This document shows positions 1 through 6,384 of a DNA stretch of 13,164 bases, one piece after another. The translations under genes were made by a program, and so were the position numbers. Each line of letters opens with the position of its first letter. Positions within the stretch are counted from its first letter, which is position 1. Location of the stretch: NCBI GenBank assembly GCA_036274645.1, contig DASUFH010000076.1, forward strand, positions 1 through 13,164. The letters are read 5' to 3'. Source of the stretch: DASUFH01 sp036274645 (lineage in GTDB: Bacteria > Acidobacteriota > Terriglobia > 20CM-2-55-15). The notes beneath the pieces were generated by a model, which was not told the DNA's origin, did not search any database, and saw only the letters and a program-made list of their open reading frames with translations.

Positions 1-436
1 GCACGGGAATGTTGGTTCGTCCTTCAGAGTCCACGAGCAGGAGAATCCGCGGACGTTCGATGGTCAGTTCGAAGAGATCGGCCCTGCCTTCAATCAACCC
101 CCGCAGATTGATGCCGGCGTCGATGCTCTGGATGAAGGCGAGGGGCGGTCCTTCGGGGGGCTCCGATCCGCGCAGCGTCACGTTCTCCAGATGAAAGTGT
201 TGCGCTCGCAGATCCCAGTCGAATTGCCCCAGGGAAACTTCGGCGCCGGTCTGGAGGCTGAGGTTGTGTTCAATGTAGGCGCGCGCCTGGTCGCGGAACC
301 GGTCCGAACCCAGGTAGAAGTAGATGCCCACTCCGGTCGCCGCGATGGCCACTCCGAGAACGACGGCGGCGAGCGCGGCGCGCCGGGCCCAGCGCGCCAG
401 AGAGCCCTGCGGCGCCTTATGGAAAAATCTCAACAT
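1..436 (-). CDS. tamB: TamB-like translocation/assembly module protein, N-terminal part (cut by window edge)
   Basis: This is the first 145 codons of a gene that continues past the left edge. The protein begins MLRFFHKAPQ. It has a basic stretch, then one hydrophobic segment at about residues 20-42 that would anchor it in the inner membrane. After that comes an AsmA/TamB-type N-terminal region (YIEHNLS, LGQFDWDL, FHLENVTL, and ERPRILL followed by NIPV). In known TAM systems TamB spans the periplasm and works with an Omp85 partner in outer-membrane protein insertion or lipid transport. The start overlaps the end of the SurA-like gene by 20 bases, and the Omp85 gene lies just upstream in the same operon, which favours TamB over a stand-alone AsmA protein. 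No strong Shine-Dalgarno is seen, so translation is probably coupled. The length and the DUF490 C-terminus cannot be checked here. Confidence 0.75.
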   Translation of the reverse strand, partial: MLRFFHKAPQGSLARWARRAALAAVVLGVAIAATGVGIYFYLGSDRFRDQARAYIEHNLSLQTGAEVSLGQFDWDLRAQHFHLENVTLRGSEPPEGPPLAFIQSIDAGINLRGLIEGRADLFELTIERPRILLLVDSEGRTNIPV

Positions 437-1070
437 CGCTCATCTGACGCAGCGCGTCGAGGGCCCCGATGACTTCGTTGTGCAGCCTTTCCTGAAACAC
501 GTTGGATTCGATGGCCTCGGAAATTCCGGGCTCGTCCAGTCCGGGGACCGGATCAAGCCCCTTCTTCTTCGCTTCCGGAACGAATACGTCCCGATAATAT
601 TGCTTCTTTTCCTCGTCGGTCACCCTGATGAACTGGCCGAACCTCCGGTCGATGTATTTGGCGCGCCGGATGCGATCCCGCACGGCGGCGCGGATATCGG
701 GAATGGCGGCCGCCAGGGGGCCGGCCACGCGCTCGAGCGCCGTGGCCACTTCTTCATCGGTAACAGTGAGTCCGGGGAATTGGGCCATCTGGTCTTCCAG
801 CAGTCGCCAGCCGATCAGGTCGTCCAGTATGGCTGGATCGTCCTTCTGGCCTTCGCCAAGAGCGGCCATCACCGATCGTTCCCGCCGCACGTCGCTCGAC
901 GTAATGACATGCTGGTGATTGATGGCCGCCAGCACACGATCGAGGACCTCCGGCCCCTGCGCAAACAGGGGAGCGGTCCAGATCAGGCTGGCCACAATGA
1001 TCCCGACCGCGCCGACGGTTATCGGTCGTACGGAGGTTACGGCGCGGTCGGGCGCGATGTCAAAACGCAT
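417..1070 (-). CDS. SurA N-terminal-domain-like periplasmic chaperone without a PPIase domain
   Basis: The 217-residue product has a long N-terminus with a hydrophobic signal segment at about residues 17-37, and the likely cleavage is after LFAQ. The mature part starts VLDRVLAAIN followed by VITSSDV, resembling the opening of SurA and related chaperones (LDRIVAVVN, then VITxSE). Helical, charged sequence follows (DDLIGWRLLEDQ, VTDEEVATAL, VTDEEKKQYY), as in the SurA substrate-binding domain. No parvulin domain is present: there is no GGDLG or FGFH motif. The family role is binding unfolded outer-membrane proteins in the periplasm. Its start codon lies inside the last codons of the Omp85 gene (11-base overlap, ATG within GCAATGCG), and its end overlaps the TamB start, so it is probably dedicated to that system. 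The chaperone role is inference; homology to SurA_N is fairly clear by eye. Confidence 0.75.
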   Translation of the reverse strand: MRFDIAPDRAVTSVRPITVGAVGIIVASLIWTAPLFAQGPEVLDRVLAAINHQHVITSSDVRRERSVMAALGEGQKDDPAILDDLIGWRLLEDQMAQFPGLTVTDEEVATALERVAGPLAAAIPDIRAAVRDRIRRAKYIDRRFGQFIRVTDEEKKQYYRDVFVPEAKKKGLDPVPGLDEPGISEAIESNVFQERLHNEVIGALDALRQMSDVEIFP

Positions 1071-3828
1071 TGCCCAGTGTCAGAAAGAAACGGACTCGCT
1101 TGTCCCGTTCGATCGCTCCATCGTTGCGAAGCCGGTCTTCGGGGCGCAGGTTGACGCCGACGTCCAGGCGAACCGGGCCCAGGGGGGTCTGTGCGCGCAG
1201 GCCGGCTCCGACGGTATTGGTGAAGTCTGCCAGAGTAAAATCCGACGCCTTTTCGAACACGTTTCCGGTGTCGTAGAAGAGCGCTCCACTGATCCCGCGC
1301 ACGATCACGGCGCCCAGTCCGCGCGACTTGAACGTCAACAACGGAACCCTGTATTCGACGTTTCCGATGGTCAAAAGATGTCCTCCGCCGGCCCGCAATT
1401 CGTCCAGCCCGAACCCCCGGAGTGTCGTGGATCCTCCGGCGAAATAGCGTTCGGAGATCGGCACTTCGGTATCGCCGCCAAACGGATGCTTCCAGCCCAC
1501 CCGCGTGGACAGCGCGAGTACCCGGGCGCCCTGAGGAAAGTACATTGTCCACTGATCGAACAGTGAAGTGAAATTAACTTCCGAGCCCAGTTTGGTGCTG
1601 GCGACCTGAAACGTTGCGGTCTGAAACGACCCTCTGTGCGGGTCCAGCGCGTCGTCGCGCCAGTCCCGCAGAATCGTCGAACCGATGCGCGCAATCTGAA
1701 TGACGCCGCCGATGTTGGGGAACTGGCTGGCGACCGGGTTGACCAGAATGTCCTTCAGGTTCACCGTCTGGTAGCTTGCGGTCAGGATCAGGTTGAATTG
1801 CGGCGTCAGCCGCCGCACCGTCTGCAGCGAAAAGTCCACCGTGTTGGCGTTGAAAAAACGGCGTTCGGCCTTTTCGATGAGCAGCGTTGCGAACCCCTCA
1901 ATGTTGTGATTGAAGAGGTGGGGTTCCCGGTAGGACGACTGAAAGGAGCGTTCCCGTTGCCCCAGGCGCAGACGGAAACTCAGCGTGCGGTCAAGCCCCC
2001 ACAGGTTATTGTGCGAAATCTCAAACGTGCCCCGCGGGCCTTCGAACTCCTTGTAGCCGAGTCCGTACGATATGAGGACAGGGTTGGCGTCTTCAACGAA
2101 GATCATCAGGTTGCGGGTCTGGCCGAGGTCCTGATCCATGGTGACAATCTGCACCCGGTTGAAAAGGCCCGTGGCGTAAAGCCGGTGCTGCTCGGCCAGA
2201 ATCGCCTCGTCGTCATACGGCATTCCCGCCCTCAGGATGGAATCGCGGCGGATGATCTTCTCGGCCGTGAGACGGTTTCCCGCGATCGTGATATCGCCGA
2301 TCCGGTAGGGCATCCCTTCCGTGACCTGAAAGGTAATGTTGACGTTCATCGCGCCATCCGGTTCGCGGATCGGGAAAATCCTCACGTCGGAATAGCCGAG
2401 CGCGTGATAGGCGCTCATCAGATTTTTGGTTGCGGCGTCGATATCCGTGGCCGAATACGGCTGACCTTCCAGCACTGTGACCTTCTGACGAAGTTCACTC
2501 TCCGGAATCGCGGATACACCGGAGAAACTCAGCCGCGCGATGGAGTAGCGCTGCCCCTCATGGATCTCAATGGTGAGGGTGATCGACTTTGACTGTTCCT
2601 GCGCATCCTCTTCCTGGCGGGACGTTGCCGAGACATCAAAGAATCCGGCATTCCGGTAGAGCGCCTTGATCGATTCGAGGTCCGTTTCCAGCAGATCGCG
2701 GCTGAATATTCCCGGATTCAGGGCGCCGGAGGCCCGGATGCGCGTGATCTGCCGCAACTGTTCCGGCGTGAAGAATGTTGCGCCCGCAAACTGGATTTCG
2801 CTCAGGCGGCGCAACTCCCCTTTTTCGACCGTGTAGGTGATCTGGACGGCGTTGTTCTGAATCGCGTCGATTCGTTCCCACGTGGCCGTGACGTCAAAGT
2901 AGCCGCGCTGCCGCAGGAAGCGGATCAGGCGCGTTTTTCCTTCCTCGATGAGGTCGCTGTCGACCACGCCTTCCTCGAAGATCGGAATGAGCGTCCGCAG
3001 ATCCTCCCTGGATACCTCAGTGACGGTCTCGCCACCCGTTGTACGGACGTTGACGTAAGCGAACTGGCCCGGGCTGATCCGCGCCAGAATCTCGACCGAA
3101 TTCGTAGCGGCGTTGTACCTGCGCTGAACATCGATCTGCGTATTGAGGAAGCCCAGTCTGGTGAATTTCTGCTGAATCCGCGCCACCCCGGACTCCAGTT
3201 TGTCCTCGGAGAAGTTGTCTCCGACATCGATACCCAGAGCCTTTTCCAGTTCCACAACGGAAAATGTCTGTTCGCCGCCTTCAATGGAGATTCCGGAGAT
3301 ACGCGCGCGGGGAAAAACATCCGCGTTCAAAGCCACATTAACCAGACGATTCTTCTGGTCGAACATGAAATCCGGGCGGAGCGTCGCGTTGAAATAGCCC
3401 TGGTTTTCGAGGAGCCTCCGGGTTTCCTCCTCGATGCGATCCACCGGCGCCGTTGAGAACTTCGCTCCGTGGGGAACCCGGATGAAAGACATGAGCGAGC
3501 GGTCGAGCAAATTGGCCGGTTCCAGGTGGACACCGCCAAAGAAATAGAAAGGTCTGGTCCGGAATGTCAGGGCCGTTCCGGATTCTTCGGCGGCGGCTTC
3601 TACTTCGATGTATTGATAGTGGCGGGTGGCGTATAGCGCGTCGATCGACGCGCGAACGTTTTCGGGAGTGATGACATCACCGGCATGAACGGTAATGCGT
3701 AGCGAGTCGGATCCGTCAACGGGGTCCGTCAGCCGAACAGAAGCGGCTACCGAGCCGTAGTAGGGATGCTGTTGCGCCAGGGCCAATGTCGGCAGCAGCA
3801 TCAAGAAACACATGCCGACCACCTTCAT
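1060..3828 (-). CDS. Omp85-family outer-membrane protein (BamA/TamA-like) with seven apparent POTRA domains
   Basis: The 922-residue product has a signal peptide (residues 1-19, ending ALAQ). A series of POTRA repeats follows, at about 25-93, 94-172, 173-254, 255-337, 338-425, 426-505 and 506-582. Six carry the typical G-[FYL]-x-[ND] turn (QGYFNA, LGFLNT, RGYFDV, AGFFDV, LGYSDV, TGLFNRV), and each ends in a basic/acidic strand closing with EG, KG or PG. A C-terminal beta barrel (about 583-922) contains the conserved barrel-lumen motif LRGF at 803-806 and ends in an aromatic residue (LGNAF), as expected of a barrel recognised by the BAM machinery. Barrel sequence such as GLGYKEFEGPRG and RIGSTILRDWRDDALDPHRG is typical of the family. 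BamA has five POTRAs and TamA three, so this is a long variant. Following genes encode a SurA-like chaperone and TamB, which suggests a TAM-like role, but a BamA role cannot be excluded. rpmB ends 42 bases upstream. Confidence 0.93.
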   Translation of the reverse strand: MKVVGMCFLMLLPTLALAQQHPYYGSVAASVRLTDPVDGSDSLRITVHAGDVITPENVRASIDALYATRHYQYIEVEAAAEESGTALTFRTRPFYFFGGVHLEPANLLDRSLMSFIRVPHGAKFSTAPVDRIEEETRRLLENQGYFNATLRPDFMFDQKNRLVNVALNADVFPRARISGISIEGGEQTFSVVELEKALGIDVGDNFSEDKLESGVARIQQKFTRLGFLNTQIDVQRRYNAATNSVEILARISPGQFAYVNVRTTGGETVTEVSREDLRTLIPIFEEGVVDSDLIEEGKTRLIRFLRQRGYFDVTATWERIDAIQNNAVQITYTVEKGELRRLSEIQFAGATFFTPEQLRQITRIRASGALNPGIFSRDLLETDLESIKALYRNAGFFDVSATSRQEEDAQEQSKSITLTIEIHEGQRYSIARLSFSGVSAIPESELRQKVTVLEGQPYSATDIDAATKNLMSAYHALGYSDVRIFPIREPDGAMNVNITFQVTEGMPYRIGDITIAGNRLTAEKIIRRDSILRAGMPYDDEAILAEQHRLYATGLFNRVQIVTMDQDLGQTRNLMIFVEDANPVLISYGLGYKEFEGPRGTFEISHNNLWGLDRTLSFRLRLGQRERSFQSSYREPHLFNHNIEGFATLLIEKAERRFFNANTVDFSLQTVRRLTPQFNLILTASYQTVNLKDILVNPVASQFPNIGGVIQIARIGSTILRDWRDDALDPHRGSFQTATFQVASTKLGSEVNFTSLFDQWTMYFPQGARVLALSTRVGWKHPFGGDTEVPISERYFAGGSTTLRGFGLDELRAGGGHLLTIGNVEYRVPLLTFKSRGLGAVIVRGISGALFYDTGNVFEKASDFTLADFTNTVGAGLRAQTPLGPVRLDVGVNLRPEDRLRNDGAIERDKRVRFFLTLGNAF

Positions 3829-3870
3829 AGGTCCAGGTTCCTTCGAACAAGGCCGCTGCCCCGGCGGTCG

Positions 3871-4056
3871 TCAAGCCTTGGTGATTCGTCCGGAACGGAT
3901 GCAGCCCGCGCAAACGCGCATCCGCTTGTGGGTTTTGCCCACGACAACCCGGACCTTCTGAAGGTTCGGATTCCAGCGCCGGTTCGTCAAATTATGGGCA
4001 TGACTGACCCGGTGTCCGTATATCGGTCCTTTGTTGCAGATATCGCAGCGTGCCAT
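3871..4056 (-). CDS. rpmB: 50S ribosomal protein L28
   Basis: The 61-residue protein is a full-length bacterial L28, a component of the large ribosomal subunit. It begins MARCDICNKGP, contains the family stretch SHAHNLTNRRWNPNLQ, and ends with a basic tail. Cysteines 4, 7, 49 and 52 form two CxxC pairs, so this is the zinc-binding (C+) form. The start is supported by AGGAG at 4067-4071 and GAGG at 4061-4064 on the minus strand, and by an extended -10 promoter upstream. It lies 42 bases upstream of the Omp85 gene with no convincing terminator between, so the two may be co-transcribed. Confidence 0.97.
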   Translation of the reverse strand: MARCDICNKGPIYGHRVSHAHNLTNRRWNPNLQKVRVVVGKTHKRMRVCAGCIRSGRITKA

Positions 4057-4087
4057 GAGACCTCTTCTCCTGATAAATGAGACGGGA

Positions 4088-4096
4088 AGTATAGCA
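4088..4096 (-). promoter_or_regulatory. Extended -10 promoter for rpmB (and probably the Omp85 operon)
   Basis: On the minus strand the sequence reads TGCTATACT, a TGn extension plus a five-of-six match to TATAAT. A start about seven bases downstream would give a leader of about 25 bases containing AGGAG before the rpmB ATG. No good -35 hexamer is seen at 16-18 bases, which is compatible with an extended -10 promoter. Confidence 0.6.
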
Positions 4097-4120
4097 CGGC
4101 GCCCCGGTCCGGGCTGTTGG

Positions 4121-4143
4121 AAACGCGTTTGGCGGAACGCGTT
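4121..4143. promoter_or_regulatory. Tandem AACGCGTT palindromes upstream of rpmB promoter
   Basis: A perfect 10-base palindrome AAACGCGTTT (4121-4130) is followed by a second palindromic core AACGCGTT (4136-4143). The centres are 14 bases apart. They lie about 40-62 bases upstream of the predicted rpmB transcription start, where an activator or repressor could bind. Repetition of the same palindrome in a short gap suggests a protein site, but no regulator is known from this window and chance is possible in GC-rich DNA. Confidence 0.3.
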
Positions 4144-4152
4144 TTGCTGTAG

Positions 4153-4208
4153 GGACGGTCTATGACCGTCCGATTGCTTGCCAAATTCGGGCCGGTCACA
4201 AACCGCCC
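4153..4208. repeat. Intergenic hairpin pair, possibly a dispersed palindromic repeat
   Basis: The first hairpin is perfect: GGACGGTC (4153-4160), loop TAT, GACCGTCC (4164-4171). A second, weaker one has GGG/CGGT (4189-4191, 4193-4196, one bulged C) pairing with ACCGCCC (4202-4208). No T-run follows in either direction, so these are not typical intrinsic terminators. They sit between two divergent promoters. This arrangement resembles dispersed intergenic palindromes in GC-rich genomes, but copy number cannot be judged from one window. Confidence 0.45.
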
Positions 4209-4268
4209 TGCAGCGGGAGTCGGCCGGCGTGCAGCCCCGAACTGCGGAAAAGGCGGTCTAGAAACCGA

Positions 4269-4277
4269 TGGTACAAT
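4269..4277 (+). promoter_or_regulatory. Extended -10 promoter for the PPIase lipoprotein gene
   Basis: The plus strand reads TGGTACAAT, a TGn extension with a -10 box one base off TATAAT. Transcription would start near 4284, giving a leader of about 22 bases that carries GGAGG before the TTG start. It lies downstream of the ATG at 4162, which therefore would not be in the transcript from this promoter. Confidence 0.6.
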
Positions 4278-4293
4278 CCGGCGCCGGCGGTAT

Positions 4294-4298
4294 GGAGG
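4294..4298 (+). promoter_or_regulatory. Ribosome binding site deciding a TTG start
   Basis: GGAGG lies seven bases before the TTG at 4306, ideal spacing. The peptide that follows is a lipoprotein signal peptide. This identifies the TTG, rather than the in-frame ATG at 4162, as the start. Confidence 0.75.
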
Positions 4299-4305
4299 TT
4301 TTCTT

Positions 4306-5349
4306 TTGAGTCGTTTGAAAGGAATTGGAGTCTGGCTGGCCTTTCTGGGGCTGGCTGCGGGGTGCGGTTCGGGTTCGAATTCGACCGCTTCCGCCGCGGT
4401 TGCCGCGCGGGTGAATGGCAAAGATATAACGATGGCCGACCTGGAACGAAAATTCCGGGTTCGCGCGAGCGGGGATACGCCGGTTTCAGAAGAGGAGGCC
4501 CAGGATCTGAAACTGCAGATTCTCAGCGAGATGATCGCCGATGAGATCCTGCTTTCCCTGGCGGCCAAACAGGATCTTTCCGTCACCGACGCCGAACTGG
4601 AAGCCCGGTTCATCGCGTTCCGCGGTCAGTACAGCGATGAGGCCTTCAAGACGCTTCTGGCTCAGCAGAATACGACCACCGAAGAGATGAAGTCCGATAT
4701 CCGGCGCGCGCTGATCCTCGAGAAGCTCATCAATAAGGAAGTGACGTCCCACATCAAGGTGTCCGACCAGGAGGTCCTGGATTTCTATAACCGGTACAAA
4801 TCCCGTTTCGATCTTCCGGAAGGGTTTCACATTGCGCACATTCTGGTGACGAACTTCCCCGACTCGGAGGTGCGAAACGCCAAAGGTGACGACGCCAGGA
4901 CGCCGGACGAGGCCAGGGACAAGGCGGTGCGTCTGCTGAAGCAGGTGCAGGGATCCGCCGATTTTGCCGCGGTCGCCCGCGATTATTCCGAAGATCCGAC
5001 CTCCGCCACGCAGGGCGGCGATCTCGGATTCCAGTCGCTGGATTCCCTGAACAACATCGATCCGCGGCTTGGCCAGATCGCGCAGAAGATGAAGCCCGGG
5101 GAAATCTGGCCGAAGGCCGTCGAGACGCGCTTTGGTTTTCACATCATCAAGCTGCTGGAACGCGATCCCGGCGGTCAGAAGGAGCTGTCGGATCCCCGCG
5201 TTCAGGCCCGCATCCACCAGGAACTCTTCAACGGCAAGGACCGGGCGTTGAAGGCGGCCCTGGCTGACGCCGCCCGCAACAAAGCTCAGGTCACCAATTA
5301 CCTGGCCGAACGTATCCTCTCGACCGCGGGTGTCGAGTTGCCGAACTGA
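4306..5349 (+). CDS. Lipoprotein parvulin-type peptidyl-prolyl cis-trans isomerase (SurA/PrsA-like)
   Basis: The 347-residue product starts at TTG. A lipoprotein signal peptide (LKGIGVWLAFLGLAAGC) puts the lipidated cysteine at residue 20, followed by a Gly/Ser-rich linker. A SurA_N-like chaperone domain spans about 33-170, opening VAARVNGKDITMADLE. A parvulin (rotamase) domain spans about 174-285 with FHIAHILV (His175, His178), GGDLGF (237-242) and RFGFHIIKL (275-283), so the catalytic histidines are kept. A basic C-terminal helix ends the protein. It should isomerise prolines and help fold exported proteins in the periplasm, tethered to a membrane by its lipid. The residue after the cysteine is Gly, not Asp, so outer-membrane sorting is plausible if Lol rules apply. 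It is divergent from rpmB and the Omp85 operon. Its stop abuts the stop of the convergent glycosyltransferase gene with no gap. The usual SurA has two parvulin domains; this has one. Confidence 0.92.
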   Translation: MSRLKGIGVWLAFLGLAAGCGSGSNSTASAAVAARVNGKDITMADLERKFRVRASGDTPVSEEEAQDLKLQILSEMIADEILLSLAAKQDLSVTDAELEARFIAFRGQYSDEAFKTLLAQQNTTTEEMKSDIRRALILEKLINKEVTSHIKVSDQEVLDFYNRYKSRFDLPEGFHIAHILVTNFPDSEVRNAKGDDARTPDEARDKAVRLLKQVQGSADFAAVARDYSEDPTSATQGGDLGFQSLDSLNNIDPRLGQIAQKMKPGEIWPKAVETRFGFHIIKLLERDPGGQKELSDPRVQARIHQELFNGKDRALKAALADAARNKAQVTNYLAERILSTAGVELPN

Positions 5350-6384
5350 TCAGGTTCCGAGCGTCAATGCTCGCAGCGTGATGCGCTGCTTCCACAGCAG
5401 CGCGACGAATGCGCGATCGTTCAGCCGGATGGCCTGCCGCACTTTGATCCGTGCGCGCCACATGGACGGCATGTGTGTGATGGCGGAGGCGTATGCGCGC
5501 ACGATTGCAGCCGCGAGTCCGAAGCGGGACGCCGAAGCGGCAAACCGTCCGGAGGATCCAACCGAGAAAATCGCGCCATACGCGTGAAAGGCGAAACGGA
5601 CGAGTGTGAAAAGTGGCGAAACCGCCAGCAACGGCAGCGGGAATGTTTTAACCGCCACGAAAATCCGGTTACGCTCGATCAGGAACGCCTTGAGCGGCGA
5701 GAACTCTCCCGCCGTTGCCGAGCGCGAGTGAAAAGCGATGGCCCGGGGCGCATACACGCAGTGCCAGCCGGCCAGACGTCCCCGCAGTCCGAGGTCCGCG
5801 TCATCGCCATAAGCGAAGAAAGCCTCATCAAAAAGGCCGGTCTCGTCCAGCATGGCCCGGCGGTACAGCGCCGCCGCGCCGTCGGGGAATAGTGTTTCGG
5901 TCAGGGTTTCATACTGGCCGCGATCTTCCTCGCCGGAGCCCCGGCCATGGTTCAGGCCGTCGAGGTAAATGAGGTGTCCCACCTTGTCGATGCGTCGCCG
6001 GTCCGCATCCAGCAGGATCTTGCTGGCGCACATGCCGATTTGTGGATCGGAGTCCATCGCGCCCGCGAGTTCCTCCAGCCAGAGCGGATCGGCGACTGCG
6101 TCGTTGTTCAGCGTGGCAATGTAGCGTCCCGTGGCGACTTCGATGCCCGCGTTACATCCCCCGGAAAATCCGCGGTTATTCCCAAGCGCGACGATCCGAA
6201 GCGCCGGCATGTCTTTCCCGCCGGACCAGGCGCGAAGAAAGTTCAGTGAATCGTCGGAGGAACCGTTATCGACAACCACAATTTCGAAATCCCGAAAGCG
6301 TTGCTGTTCGAGTGAGTGAAGACATCGTTCCAGCAGGGCGCGGCGATTGAAGTTGACCACTACCACCGACACCGTGGGATTCAT
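5350..6384 (-). CDS. Family 2 glycosyltransferase (rhamnosyltransferase-like)
   Basis: The 344-residue product begins MNPTVSVVVVNFNRR. Its GT-A fold motifs are in order: the nucleotide-sugar region VVVDNGSSDDS (36-46), GNNRGFSGGCNAG (68-80), the DxD-equivalent NND (93-95), and GDDADLGLR (193-201) for the acceptor/catalytic acid region. A hydrophobic stretch at about 248-272 suggests membrane association. It likely transfers a sugar such as rhamnose onto a surface glycan or lipid carrier; the sugar is not predictable from sequence. The start was placed at the ATG overlapping the methyltransferase stop (ATGA), with GGAGG ten bases upstream at 6395-6399. The frame is open further upstream, but that part lies wholly inside the methyltransferase gene and resembles no glycosyltransferase sequence. 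It is the last gene of the operon from 9096. Confidence 0.9.
   Translation of the reverse strand: MNPTVSVVVVNFNRRALLERCLHSLEQQRFRDFEIVVVDNGSSDDSLNFLRAWSGGKDMPALRIVALGNNRGFSGGCNAGIEVATGRYIATLNNDAVADPLWLEELAGAMDSDPQIGMCASKILLDADRRRIDKVGHLIYLDGLNHGRGSGEEDRGQYETLTETLFPDGAAALYRRAMLDETGLFDEAFFAYGDDADLGLRGRLAGWHCVYAPRAIAFHSRSATAGEFSPLKAFLIERNRIFVAVKTFPLPLLAVSPLFTLVRFAFHAYGAIFSVGSSGRFAASASRFGLAAAIVRAYASAITHMPSMWRARIKVRQAIRLNDRAFVALLWKQRITLRALTLGT

Noticed and set aside
1636..2592. Plus-strand open frame opposite the Omp85 gene
   Set aside because: No recognisable motif; antisense shadow of a well-supported gene.
3829..3870. Terminator between rpmB and the Omp85 gene
   Set aside because: Only weak CCGCC/GGCGG-type pairing is present and there is no T-run, so no terminator is called.
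4162..4305. Upstream in-frame ATG as start of the PPIase gene
   Set aside because: It lies in a hairpin loop, has no ribosome site, precedes the likely promoter, and would bury the lipoprotein signal peptide that begins at the TTG at 4306.
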